Under the pieces are notes generated by a model, which saw nothing but the letters and a program-made list of their open reading frames with translations, was not told where the DNA came from and made no database searches. A DNA stretch of 64,000 nucleotides. Source: Pseudomonas sp. GM74. Lineage in GTDB: Bacteria > Pseudomonadota > Gammaproteobacteria > Pseudomonadales > Pseudomonadaceae. The position numbers were made by a program, and so were the translations under genes. Of the stretch, positions 19,944 through 31,070 are shown in pieces; the stretch's first letter is position 1; every line of letters starts with the position of its first letter. The stretch spans positions 1 to 64,000 of the forward strand of contig NZ_AKJG01000109.1 in assembly GCF_000282455.1 (NCBI RefSeq). Reading direction: 5' to 3'.

Positions 19944-20525
19944 ATGGGCTTTCGTTTGTCGAAGATTTACACCCGCACTGGCGACAAAGGCGAGACCGGG
20001 CTGGGCGATGGTCGTCGCGTCCCCAAGGATCACCCGCGGATCGAGGCCATTGGCGAAGTCGATACGCTGAACAGTCAGGTGGGCGTGTTGCTGGCCGGGT
20101 TGGCGGCACAAACGGATACTTTTGCCGGCTTGCAGGAAGTGATCGAGGTTTTGGCGCCTTGCCAGCATCGATTGTTTGATCTGGGCGGTGAGCTGGCAAT
20201 GCCGGTGTATCAGGCGCTGAATGCGGCGGAAATCGAGCGCCTGGAAGCGGCAATCGATGTGTGGAATGAAGAGTTGGGCCCACTGGAAAACTTCATCTTG
20301 CCCGGCGGTTCGGCGCTGATTGCCCAGGCCCATGTCTGCCGTAGCCTGGCGCGCAGTGCCGAGCGGCGGTGTCAGCAATTGAATGCGATTGAGCCGTTGG
20401 CCGGGGTTGGTCTGGCGTACATCAATCGGTTGTCGGATTTGTTGTTTGTGGTGGCGCGGCTGATTGCCAAGCGTCAGGGCGTGGCGGAGATTCTTTGGCA
20501 GCCGGCGGCGAAGCCTGATAAATAA
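19944..20525 (+). CDS. PduO-type cob(I)alamin adenosyltransferase
   Basis: 193 residues. The N-terminal signature SKIYTRTGDKGETGLGDGRRV is the ATP-binding motif of PduO/MMAB-type adenosyltransferases. EAIGEVDTLNSQVGVLLAG and the C-terminal CRSLARSAERRC plus INRLSDLLFVVAR complete the five-helix-bundle signatures. The enzyme transfers adenosyl from ATP to cob(I)alamin to make coenzyme B12. GAGG precedes the ATG by 6 nt. It is almost certainly co-transcribed with the upstream kinase. It is not the CobO/BtuR type. Confidence 0.93.
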   Translation: MGFRLSKIYTRTGDKGETGLGDGRRVPKDHPRIEAIGEVDTLNSQVGVLLAGLAAQTDTFAGLQEVIEVLAPCQHRLFDLGGELAMPVYQALNAAEIERLEAAIDVWNEELGPLENFILPGGSALIAQAHVCRSLARSAERRCQQLNAIEPLAGVGLAYINRLSDLLFVVARLIAKRQGVAEILWQPAAKPDK

Positions 20526-20539
20526 TCGGCGACTGTCAG

Positions 20540-20645
20540 GCCGCCTTCGCGGGCAAGCCCGCTCCCACAGGGATTGTTGGTGTTCACACAATCTGTGTTT
20601 CACCTTGAACACTGTGGGAGCGGGCTTGCTCGCGAAAGGGCCAGC
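20540..20645. repeat. REPIN between adenosyltransferase and Nudix genes
   Basis: CCGCCTTCGCGGGCAAGCCC... at the left and its inverted counterpart GTGGGAGCGGGCTTGCTCGC at the right enclose a GTTCACAC spacer. It lies between two convergent genes. Confidence 0.9.
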
Positions 20646-20660
20646 AGGAGCGCTACAAAG

Positions 20661-21605
20661 TCAGGCCTCAGGCCAGAATGCCCGAATCCCCGCCACACCC
20701 TGCGCACCCGCCGCCCAGGCTTTCTCGACCTCCGCCGGGCCAACGCCACCAAGCAGGAACACCGGCTTGCTGAAGCCCTCGATCAAGCTCGACGCCTGCT
20801 CCCAACCCAATGGCTCGGCGCCCGGGTGAGTCAGGGTGGGTTGCACCGGCGACAGGGTCACGAAATCCACTCCCATCTGTTCGGCCAGTTCCAACTCTTC
20901 AGCGTTATGGCATGACGCCGCCAGCCAGCGCGATGCCGGTAGCGGTCGGCCAGCCGCTGCGTATTTGCGCAACTGCGCCGAGGTAATGTGCCAACCGGCG
21001 GACGGGAAATCGCCCAGCCATTCGAACGGCCCCTTGATCATCAATTGCGCCTTGCCGGCACACAGGCCTGCCGCATCCACGGCCAGGTCGCGATATTTGG
21101 GATCGTAACCGCTCGGTGCGCGCAACTGGATCAGCTTGATGCCACCGGCAATGGCCTTCTGGATGCCACGCAGCAACGCCGGGGTTTCCAGATCTTCCGG
21201 GGTAATCAGGTACTGCGACGGCAATCGGGCCGCTGCGACGATCGGCTGATTGGCCGCCGGAAACTCGTAGCCCGACAGGTCGCGGGGCGACACCCAGGCC
21301 AGCGGTTGACCTTCGGCGCCGTGAGGTTCGCCGGTAAACGACGAGACTTCCCAGACATCCAGCAACACCTGCTTGTCCGGGTAATCGTGCCGGATCTTGA
21401 TCAGCGGGCGCGCCGCGCCGACCACAATTCCCAGTTCCTCATGGAGTTCACGGGCCAGTGCGGTTTCGACCGACTCGTCGGCCTCGACCTTACCGCCTGG
21501 AAACTCCCACAGGCCGCCCTGGTGCTGTGAATCGGCACGGCGGGCGATCAGGATCTGGCCACTGCCATCGCGGATGACGGCGGCGGCGACATGGACTCGT
21601 CTCAC
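20661..21605 (-). CDS. Nudix hydrolase fused to a thiamine-phosphate-synthase-like domain
   Basis: 314 residues from GTG at 21603-21605, with GGAGG 9 nt upstream; this GTG overlaps the gst stop (GTGA). The N-terminal MutT-type domain (about 1-130) has a complete Nudix box: GGKVEADESVETALARE then LHEELGI. The C-terminal domain (about 135-314, YLITPEDLETPALLRGIQKAIAGGIKLIQLR ... FLLGGVGPAEVEKAWAAGAQGVAGI) is a ThiE/TenI-like barrel. MutT-type enzymes clear oxidised nucleotides such as 8-oxo-dGTP; the role of the barrel in this fusion is not established. The position corresponds to PA4400 of PAO1, by memory. Confidence 0.9.
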   Translation of the reverse strand: MRRVHVAAAVIRDGSGQILIARRADSQHQGGLWEFPGGKVEADESVETALARELHEELGIVVGAARPLIKIRHDYPDKQVLLDVWEVSSFTGEPHGAEGQPLAWVSPRDLSGYEFPAANQPIVAAARLPSQYLITPEDLETPALLRGIQKAIAGGIKLIQLRAPSGYDPKYRDLAVDAAGLCAGKAQLMIKGPFEWLGDFPSAGWHITSAQLRKYAAAGRPLPASRWLAASCHNAEELELAEQMGVDFVTLSPVQPTLTHPGAEPLGWEQASSLIEGFSKPVFLLGGVGPAEVEKAWAAGAQGVAGIRAFWPEA

Positions 21606-22234
21606 CTTTGCAATTCCTCCAGTCCAGCCTTCTGCCAGGCCTTGAAGGCTGGCCATTGGTAGATGCTTTCAACATAGGCTTCGTCGGCCACGGACAGCTT
21701 CACCCGATAGGTGCGCAGGCGCACCGCGATGGGTGCAAAGAACGCGTCGGCCAACGTGATGCGGCCAAACAGGTACGGACCGCTCTCGGTGGTTGCGGCA
21801 CGACACTCGGCCCACAACGCTGACATGCGCTCGATGTCCGCCTGGACATCGGCCGGGACCGGTGACAGCGCTGCGTCATGGCTCAAGTCGAACGGCATGT
21901 TGCCGCGCATGGCGAAAAAGCCACTGTGCATCTGCGCGCACGCCGAACGCGCCTGGGCACGGGCGGCAGTGTCTTTGGGCCACAGGTTCGCGTCGGGAAA
22001 CTGTTCTGCCAGGTATTCGGCAATCGCCAGGGAGTCGGCGATGGTGCCGTGTTCGGTTTTCAGCAGCGGGACCTTGCCGGTGGGCGAATGCTTGAGCAGA
22101 CGCTCACGGGTGTCCGGCTGGTTCAGCTTGATCAATTCTTCGGTGTAGGAGGCGCCAGCCAGATCGAGGGCCAGGGCCCCGCGCAGGGACCAGGAGGAAT
22201 GCAGTTTGTCGCCGATGATCAGGTGCAGGCTCAT
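21602..22234 (-). CDS. Glutathione S-transferase family protein
   Basis: 210 residues. The N-terminal thioredoxin-fold domain (about 1-80) contains SSWSLRGALAL, with the likely catalytic serine, the cis-proline region GKVPLL and the ADSLAIAEYLAE glutathione-binding motif. The all-helical C-terminal domain follows (ITLADAFFAPIAVRLRTY). It probably conjugates or reduces small electrophiles with glutathione. It is translationally coupled to the downstream Nudix fusion by a GTGA overlap. AAGG lies upstream of the ATG. Confidence 0.92.
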   Translation of the reverse strand: MSLHLIIGDKLHSSWSLRGALALDLAGASYTEELIKLNQPDTRERLLKHSPTGKVPLLKTEHGTIADSLAIAEYLAEQFPDANLWPKDTAARAQARSACAQMHSGFFAMRGNMPFDLSHDAALSPVPADVQADIERMSALWAECRAATTESGPYLFGRITLADAFFAPIAVRLRTYRVKLSVADEAYVESIYQWPAFKAWQKAGLEELQR

Positions 22235-22290
22235 GTTCGGGACCTTTTGGTGGGGGGACAGGCCAAAATCTCTAGCGTCTGGTCATCCGT

Positions 22291-22381
22291 CATCGCGGGC
22301 AGGCCCGCTCCCACAGTGACCGCGTTGAACACAACCCTTGTGTACGCTGCTGAACCTGTGGGAGCGGGCTTGCCCGCGATC
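22291..22381. repeat. REPIN between argJ and gst
   Basis: CATCGCGGGCAGGCCCGCTC at the left pairs with GGGAGCGGGCTTGCCCGCGAT at the right. It sits between two same-strand genes, downstream of argJ. Confidence 0.9.
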
Positions 22382-22395
22382 GGGTCGACCCGATC

Positions 22396-23613
22396 TTAGG
22401 TACGGTACTCAGCGTTGATCTTCACGTACTCGTGGGACAGGTCGGTGGTCCAGATGGTTTCGCTGCAATCGCCACGACCCAACTCGATACGGATAGTGAT
22501 TTCTTCCTGCTGCATCACCGCCGCGCCCTGGACTTCGGTGTAGGTCGCCGCGCGCGCGCCATGGCTGGCAATGCACACGTCGCCGAGGAACACGTCAATC
22601 TTGCTCACATCCAGGTTTGGCACACCGGCACGGCCTACGGCCGCCAGGATACGGCCCCAGTTCGGGTCCGAAGCAAACAGCGCGGTCTTGATCAGCGGCG
22701 AGTGAGCCACGGTGTAACCGACGTCCAGACACTCCTGGTGATTGCCGCCGCCATTGACTTCAACGGTGACGAATTTGGTTGCGCCTTCACCGTCACGAAC
22801 GATGGCCTGGGCCACGTCCATGCACACTTCGAACACCGCTTGCTTGAGCTTGGCGAACAGCTCGCCTTCGGCGCGGGTGATTTCCGGCAATGCGGCCTGA
22901 CCGGTGGCGATCAGCATGCAGCAGTCGTTGGTCGATGTATCACCATCGATGGTGATGCGGTTGAACGACTTGTTGGCGCCGTCCAGTATCAGGTTTTGCA
23001 GCACGTCGCGCGAGACTTTGGCGTCGGTGGCGATGTAGCCGAGCATGGTCGCCATGTTCGGGCGAATCATGCCGGCGCCTTTGCTGATGCCGGTAACGGT
23101 GATGGTCACACCGTCGTGCTGGAACTGACGGCTCGCGCCTTTGGGCAGGGTGTCTGTGGTCATGATGCCGGTGGCGGCAGCTTCCCAGTTGTGGATCGAC
23201 AGGTCGTCGAGGGCCGCCTGCAGCGCGCCTTCGATTTTTTCGACCGGCAGTGGCTCGCCGATCACACCGGTGGAGTACGGCAGCACCTGTTTGGCATCGA
23301 CACCGGTCAACTCGGCCAGTTTCGCGCAAGTGCGCTCGGCGGCGACCAGGCCTGGCTCGCCGGTTCCGGCGTTGGCATTGCCGGTGTTGGTCAGCAGGTA
23401 ACGCACAGGGCCTTGCACGCGTTGCTTGGCCAGGATAACCGGTGCGGCGCAAAAGGCGTTCAGGGTGAACACGCCGGCAACCGTGGAGCCTTCTACACAG
23501 CGCATGACCACAACATCCTTGCGCCCCGGGCGCTTGATGCCGGCCGAGGCGATACCGAGTTCAAAACCGGCAACCGGGTGCAACGTTGGCAAAGGACCAA
23601 GACCAACAGCCAT
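22396..23613 (-). CDS. argJ: Bifunctional glutamate N-acetyltransferase / amino-acid acetyltransferase ArgJ
   Basis: 405 residues, full length. ArgJ cleaves itself between Ala188 and Thr189 in the motif [14 protein letters not shown]; the new N-terminal threonine is the nucleophile. The segments TNTGNANAGTG and [16 protein letters not shown] line the active site, and the C-terminus [12 protein letters not shown] is typical. The enzyme recycles the acetyl group from N-acetylornithine to glutamate in arginine biosynthesis. AAGGAG lies upstream of the ATG. It follows secA, the conserved pseudomonad order. Confidence 0.97.
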   Translation of the reverse strand: MAVGLGPLPTLHPVAGFELGIASAGIKRPGRKDVVVMRCVEGSTVAGVFTLNAFCAAPVILAKQRVQGPVRYLLTNTGNANAGTGEPGLVAAERTCAKLAELTGVDAKQVLPYSTGVIGEPLPVEKIEGALQAALDDLSIHNWEAAATGIMTTDTLPKGASRQFQHDGVTITVTGISKGAGMIRPNMATMLGYIATDAKVSRDVLQNLILDGANKSFNRITIDGDTSTNDCCMLIATGQAALPEITRAEGELFAKLKQAVFEVCMDVAQAIVRDGEGATKFVTVEVNGGGNHQECLDVGYTVAHSPLIKTALFASDPNWGRILAAVGRAGVPNLDVSKIDVFLGDVCIASHGARAATYTEVQGAAVMQQEEITIRIELGRGDCSETIWTTDLSHEYVKINAEYRT

Positions 23614-23733
23614 GAATGCGCTCCTTTATAAATGATGTCTGCACCGTTTCAGCAGAACGGTGGTTCGAATGGTAAAACGCCGCGACGGCAGAAGCCGGTC
23701 GCGGCGCGGGTATTTCAGCGATTGAAACGGGTT

Positions 23734-26469
<2,736 letters not shown>

Positions 26470-26776
26470 ATCGGCAGGATCTTCCACACTAAAGGGATGG
26501 AGGGCGGCCCCGTGAGTCGCCCGTGCAGCCCTCATGGCCGCATGCGAACGAGCATTCTACCCGGAAACGATGGAGAGGAAAGTGGCGATATTCCACGATG
26601 CTGGCACAGCGCTTTGACGGGGCTCACTTAAAATAAGGGCGTTTTGCTCAACTTCAAGCCATTCAAGACAGAAGTTAGTTGTTGATTTAATGGGCAAAGC
26701 ACCCACAAAAGCAATGGGCGGGTGCATCCGGCGCTTTCTGCTACCATGGCGCCTCTGTTACTTCAGGTGTCTGATC
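26470..26776. other. 307-nt divergent promoter region of secA and dciA
   Basis: No additional gene was found. The short frame 26690-26776 is only an upstream extension of dciA. The AT-richer stretch 26625-26690 is the likely promoter area for both genes; no -35/-10 pair stands out. Confidence 0.5.
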
Positions 26777-27232
26777 ATGGCATTTCGCCCACTTACGGCC
26801 AAAGTACCTGCCGTTCTACTACGCGAAGCCAAGCCGCTGAAAGCCATTCTCGGCCACGCTCAACGCCTGGGTCATCTGCAACGTTTGCTCGAAAGCCAAT
26901 TGCAACCCGCCGCTCGCGAGCATTGCCACGTGGCTTCCTGGCGCGAAGGCAGTTTGTTGCTGATTGTCACCGACGGTCATTGGGCAACCCGCCTGCGCTA
27001 CCAGCAGAAACGCCTGCAGCGGCAACTGCAAATGTTCGACGAGTTTGCCAATCTGACCCGGATCCTGTTCAAAGTTCAACCGCCGACCGTTCAGCAAGGT
27101 GCGGCCGGGCATACGATGGATTTGTCCAACGACGCGGCAGCGACCATTCAGGCCACTGCCGACGGCATCAGCGACCCGAATTTGCGGGCGGCGCTGGAGC
27201 GGTTGGCGGCGCACGCCAAATCCAAAACCTGA
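26777..27232 (+). CDS. dciA: DUF721 protein, DciA-type replicative helicase loader
   Basis: 151 residues starting MAFRPLTAKVPAVLLREAKPLKAIL. The N-terminal KH-like DUF721 domain (about 15-100) contains LRLVTDGHWATRLRYQQKRLQRQL-type residues (LLIVTDGHWATRLRYQQ), which define DciA. DciA loads or regulates the DnaB helicase in the many bacteria that lack DnaC. A low-complexity, Ala-rich C-terminus follows. The gene is divergent from secA as usual, but the expected lpxC neighbour is absent here. The ATG at 26690 is in frame but unsupported. Confidence 0.9.
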   Translation: MAFRPLTAKVPAVLLREAKPLKAILGHAQRLGHLQRLLESQLQPAAREHCHVASWREGSLLLIVTDGHWATRLRYQQKRLQRQLQMFDEFANLTRILFKVQPPTVQQGAAGHTMDLSNDAAATIQATADGISDPNLRAALERLAAHAKSKT

Positions 27233-27240
27233 CACTGGAC

Positions 27241-27270
27241 CAATGTGGGAGCGGGCTTGCTCCCACATTG
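27241..27270. repeat. Collapsed REPIN hairpin between dciA and the HerA-like gene
   Basis: CAATGTGGGAGC and GCTCCCACATTG are perfect 12-bp arms around GGGCTT. Compared with the other REPINs, the inner halves and spacer are missing, so the two ends meet directly. It lies 9 nt after the dciA stop between convergent genes. Confidence 0.8.
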
Positions 27271-27286
27271 ACTGTGTTCGCTCAAG

Positions 27287-28777
27287 CTAGCGGCGTTTTT
27301 TGCTGCCTAGCAACGAGCCCATCAAGCCGCGCACCAACTGTCGGCCAATCTGGTTCGCCGCCTGTTGCATCGCCGATTTCAGCGCCTTCCCTGCCGCGGT
27401 ACCGAGGAACTCTCCCGCCTGCTCGGTGAAGCTCGGTTCCTGTTTGCCCTGCTCCGCTTCGGGCTCAGGAGCCAGTCCCTTGCGTCCCATCAGCACCTCA
27501 TAGGCTGATTCGCGATCGATCGGTTGGTCATAACGCCCTTTGAACGGTGAGCCTGCGATCAATATCGTGCGCTCGGTTTCCGTCAAAGGCCCGATCCGCG
27601 ATTGCGGCGGTGCCACCAGCACCCGCTGGACCATTTCCGGCGTGCCTTTTTCCTGCAGGGTGCCGACCAGCGCCTCACCGATCCCGAGTTCGGTCAACAC
27701 CGCTAAGGCATCGAACGCAGGATTCGGCCGGAAACCCTCGGCCACCGCGCGCAGGGACTTCTGCTCCTTGGCGGTGAACGCACGCAGACCGTGCTGGATG
27801 CGCAAGCCCAACTGCGCCAGCACATCATCAGGCAGGTCACCCGGCGACTGGGTGACGAAATACACGCCCACGCCTTTCGAACGAATCAGCCTCACGACCT
27901 GTTCCAGGCGATCACGCAATGCCTGGGGCGTACCGTTGAACAGCAAGTGGGCCTCGTCGAAGAACAGCGCCAGCAACGGTTTGTCGGCATCGCCACGCTC
28001 GGGCAACTGTTCGAACAGCTCGGCCAGCAGCCACAGCAGGAACGTCGCGTAGACTTTCGGCGCCTCATGCACCAGGCGGCTGGCATCGAGCAAATGAATG
28101 CGACCACGGCCGTCCGCCGTGGGCTGGAGGATGTCTTCGAGTTGCAGCGCCGGCTCGCCGAACAGGGCTTCGGCGCCCTGTTGCTCCAGGGTCGCCAGAC
28201 GTCGCAGCAATGCCTGGCTGGAGCCTGTGGTCATCAATGCCGCATCGTCGCCCAGCAACCGGGGGTTGTCCCGCAGGTGATTGAGCAACGCCTTCAGGTC
28301 CTTGAGATCGAGCAACAACAGGCCTTCGCGGTCCGCCACCTTGAACGCGGCGTACAGCGCCGACTGCTGACTGTCGGTCAGCTCCAGCAGGCTGCCCAGC
28401 AGCAGTGGCCCCATTTCACTCAAGGTTGTGCGTAAAGGATGACCGGACTGACCGTGTATGTCCCACAGCGTCACCGGATAAGCCTGAGGCTTATGGTTGA
28501 GCCAGGGCATCCCGGCAATCCGCTCGGCGATCTTGCCCTGAGGGTTGCCGGCGGCGCCAAGGCCGCACAGGTCACCCTTGATGTCGGCGGCGAACACCGC
28601 CACGCCGGCATCGCTGAAGGCTTCGGCCAATCGTTGCAAAGTGACGGTTTTGCCGGTACCAGTCGCGCCCGCGATCAATCCGTGGCGGTTCGCCAGGCGC
28701 ATGGCCTGGGCAATCGGCTGCCCTTTGAGATCGGCGCCGATAACGAGTTGCAATGAGTCAGGCATTTGGTCACCCAT
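27287..28777 (-). CDS. HerA/YjgR-like ATPase (DUF853)
   Basis: About 496 residues. Walker A is GATGTGKTVTLQRL near residue 35, and Walker B is LLALFFDEAHLLF. QSPGDLPDDVLAQLGLRIQHGLRA is the arginine-finger/sensor region of HerA-type ATPases. The C-terminal quarter is typical of the YjgR subfamily and ends with GLMGSLLGSKKRR. HerA/FtsK-type motors usually pump DNA, but YjgR proteins have no assigned role and no nuclease partner (NurA) is present. The start is uncertain: ATG 28777 (MGDQMPDS) was chosen over 28765 and 28819. Confidence 0.85.
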   Translation of the reverse strand: MGDQMPDSLQLVIGADLKGQPIAQAMRLANRHGLIAGATGTGKTVTLQRLAEAFSDAGVAVFAADIKGDLCGLGAAGNPQGKIAERIAGMPWLNHKPQAYPVTLWDIHGQSGHPLRTTLSEMGPLLLGSLLELTDSQQSALYAAFKVADREGLLLLDLKDLKALLNHLRDNPRLLGDDAALMTTGSSQALLRRLATLEQQGAEALFGEPALQLEDILQPTADGRGRIHLLDASRLVHEAPKVYATFLLWLLAELFEQLPERGDADKPLLALFFDEAHLLFNGTPQALRDRLEQVVRLIRSKGVGVYFVTQSPGDLPDDVLAQLGLRIQHGLRAFTAKEQKSLRAVAEGFRPNPAFDALAVLTELGIGEALVGTLQEKGTPEMVQRVLVAPPQSRIGPLTETERTILIAGSPFKGRYDQPIDRESAYEVLMGRKGLAPEPEAEQGKQEPSFTEQAGEFLGTAAGKALKSAMQQAANQIGRQLVRGLMGSLLGSKKRR

Positions 28778-28953
28778 GATTAATCTTTGGTCCTGCACGG
28801 CCGATAGAGATAACGACAAAGCAGTCAGACACGATCTGGTCGGAAATTTCCCTAAGGAGAGTCGGAAAATTCACTTGCTTTCAACCTTGCCCGTCGTGCG
28901 TCCCTTTATAAAAGCACGCGCTGGACATTAAGACCTTAGCGGAACCCCAAGCC

Positions 28954-30843
28954 ATGAACAAAAATCTGCGTTTCAGCCATAAAATCCTGCTTGCCGCCGC
29001 CCTCATTGTGATTGCCGCCTTCGCCTCATTCACGCTGTACAACGACTATTTGCAGCGCAATGCCATTCGCGAAAACCTGGAAAATTATCTGCAGGAAATG
29101 GGCGGAGTTACCGCTAACAATATCCAGACCTGGTTGAACGGGCGCAGCCTGCTGATTGAAAACCTGTCGCAAACTGTCGCGCTCAACCCCGATGCCGACA
29201 ACGTTTCCAGCCTGCTTGTACAAAAAGCCGTGACCTCGACCTTCATGGGCGCCTACCTCGGCAGCAAGGATGGCTCGTTCATCATTCGCCCGGACAGCAA
29301 GATGCCCGATGGCTATGACCCGCGTGCACGCCCTTGGTACAAGAGCGCACAAGGCAGCAGCGGTTCGGCATTGACCGAGCCGTATATTGATCTGGCCTCC
29401 GGCCAACTGGTGATTTCCATTGTCGACAGCGTTATCAAGGACGGCCAGAACATCGGCGTGGTCGGTGGCGACCTGAGTTTTCAGGTGATCGCCGACAGCC
29501 TTGGCACGCTGGATTTCGACGGCATGGGCTATGCCTTCCTGGTCAGCTCCGACGGCAAGATCCTGGTACATCCCGACAAAGCGCTGGCGATGAAGATGCT
29601 CAAGGATGTCTACCCGCAAGACACGCCGGCCATCAGCAGCGCAATGAGCGAAATCCAGGTCGACGGCAAAACCCGCATCGTGACCTTCACCCCGATCAAA
29701 GGCTTGTCGTCGGTCAACTGGTACATCGGTGTATCGGTCGACAAAGAAAAAGCCTACTCGATGCTCAGCAAATTCCGCGCCTCGGCTGTCATTGCGACCG
29801 TCATTGCCGTGGCCATCATCATCGCCCTGCTCGGCATGCTGATTCGCATCCTGATCCAGCCGTTGCACGTCATGACCCGCGCCATGGCCGACATCGCCGA
29901 CGGCGAAGGCGACCTGACCAAGCGCCTGACGATCCAGAACCATGACGAATTCGGCACCCTGGGCACCGCGTTCAACCGGTTCGTCGAGCGCATTCACGGC
30001 TCGATCCGCGAAGTCTCCTCGGCCACCGGGCAAGTCAACGAAGTGGCCTTGCGCGTAGTGGCCGCCTCCAACTCGTCGATGTTCAACTCCGACCAGCAAG
30101 CCTCGCGCACCAGCAGCGTCGCGGCCGCCATCAACCAACTCGGCGCCGCCGCCCAGGAAATTGCCCGTAACGCCGCTCAGGCTTCGAGCCAGGCCAGCGA
30201 TGCCCGCAGCCTGGCCGAAGACGGCCAGCAAGTGGTGGACCGCAGCATCGTGGCGATGAATCAACTGTCGAGCATGCTCAGCGCATCGAGTTCCAACATC
30301 GAATCGCTGAACAGCAAAACGGTGAACATCGGGCAGATTCTCGAAGTGATCACCAGCATTTCCCAACAAACCAACTTGCTGGCACTCAACGCCGCCATTG
30401 AAGCCGCCCGCGCCGGTGAAGCCGGTCGTGGATTTGCCGTGGTGGCGGACGAAGTGCGCAACCTGGCACACCGCACGCAGGAATCGGCGCAACAGGTGCA
30501 AACCATGATCGAGGAGCTGCAGGTCGGCGCCCGGGAATCGGTCAGCACCATGAGCGACAGTCAGCGCCACAGCCAGGACAGCGTGGAAATCGCCAACCTC
30601 GCGGGTGAACGCCTGAACAGCGTGACGTTGCGCATCGGTGAAATCGACGGCATGAACCAGTCGGTGGCTACCGCAACCGAGGAACAGACCGCCGTGGTGG
30701 AGTCGATCAACGTCGATATCACCGAGATCAACACACTGAACCAGGAAGGCGTGGAAAACCTGCAATCGACATTGCGCGCCTGCTCGGATCTTGAGCAGCA
30801 GGCGGCGCGGTTGAAGCAGTTGGTGGGCAGTTTCAGGATCTGA
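28954..30843 (+). CDS. Amino-acid-sensing methyl-accepting chemotaxis protein (PctA-like)
   Basis: 629 residues. TM1 (about 11-28), a periplasmic dCache_1 domain (about 30-270), TM2 (about 275-300), HAMP (about 300-355) and a cytoplasmic signalling hairpin whose tip reads [25 protein letters not shown]. In the dCache domain Tyr121, Arg126, Trp128, Tyr144 and Asp173 are all present. These are the residues that contact the amino and carboxyl groups of amino acids in PctA of P. aeruginosa, with identical numbering. The protein therefore probably directs taxis to amino acids. Its neighbours purU and mvaT match the pctA locus of PAO1. No CheB/CheR tail pentapeptide is visible. Confidence 0.92.
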   Translation: MNKNLRFSHKILLAAALIVIAAFASFTLYNDYLQRNAIRENLENYLQEMGGVTANNIQTWLNGRSLLIENLSQTVALNPDADNVSSLLVQKAVTSTFMGAYLGSKDGSFIIRPDSKMPDGYDPRARPWYKSAQGSSGSALTEPYIDLASGQLVISIVDSVIKDGQNIGVVGGDLSFQVIADSLGTLDFDGMGYAFLVSSDGKILVHPDKALAMKMLKDVYPQDTPAISSAMSEIQVDGKTRIVTFTPIKGLSSVNWYIGVSVDKEKAYSMLSKFRASAVIATVIAVAIIIALLGMLIRILIQPLHVMTRAMADIADGEGDLTKRLTIQNHDEFGTLGTAFNRFVERIHGSIREVSSATGQVNEVALRVVAASNSSMFNSDQQASRTSSVAAAINQLGAAAQEIARNAAQASSQASDARSLAEDGQQVVDRSIVAMNQLSSMLSASSSNIESLNSKTVNIGQILEVITSISQQTNLLALNAAIEAARAGEAGRGFAVVADEVRNLAHRTQESAQQVQTMIEELQVGARESVSTMSDSQRHSQDSVEIANLAGERLNSVTLRIGEIDGMNQSVATATEEQTAVVESINVDITEINTLNQEGVENLQSTLRACSDLEQQAARLKQLVGSFRI

Positions 30844-30856
30844 GGCGCTCTTGCGG

Positions 30857-30960
30857 GCCCCTTCGCGGGCAAGCCCGCTCCCACAGGTATTTTGGGTGTT
30901 CACACAATTTGTGCTCACCTTGACTCCTGTGGGAGCGGGCTTGCCCGCGAAGGCGGCCTG
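30857..30960. repeat. REPIN downstream of the chemoreceptor gene
   Basis: GCCCCTTCGCGGGCAAGCCC ... GGGAGCGGGCTTGCCCGCG, with a GTTCACACAATTTGTG spacer almost identical to that of the element at 20540-20645. Confidence 0.9.
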
Positions 30961-31070
30961 TCAAACGATGCATCTCCCCCGCTGACCCCCCCACCCGCAC
31001 AACCCCAACCGAACATCTATCCTTCATATAGGTCAACCAAGGGAGTACCGGGACCGGAGGATCGTTCATC

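Noticed and set aside
29026-30918. 630-residue minus-strand open frame opposite the chemoreceptor gene
   Set aside because: Antisense of a clear MCP gene, His/Gly/Val-rich with no family pattern.
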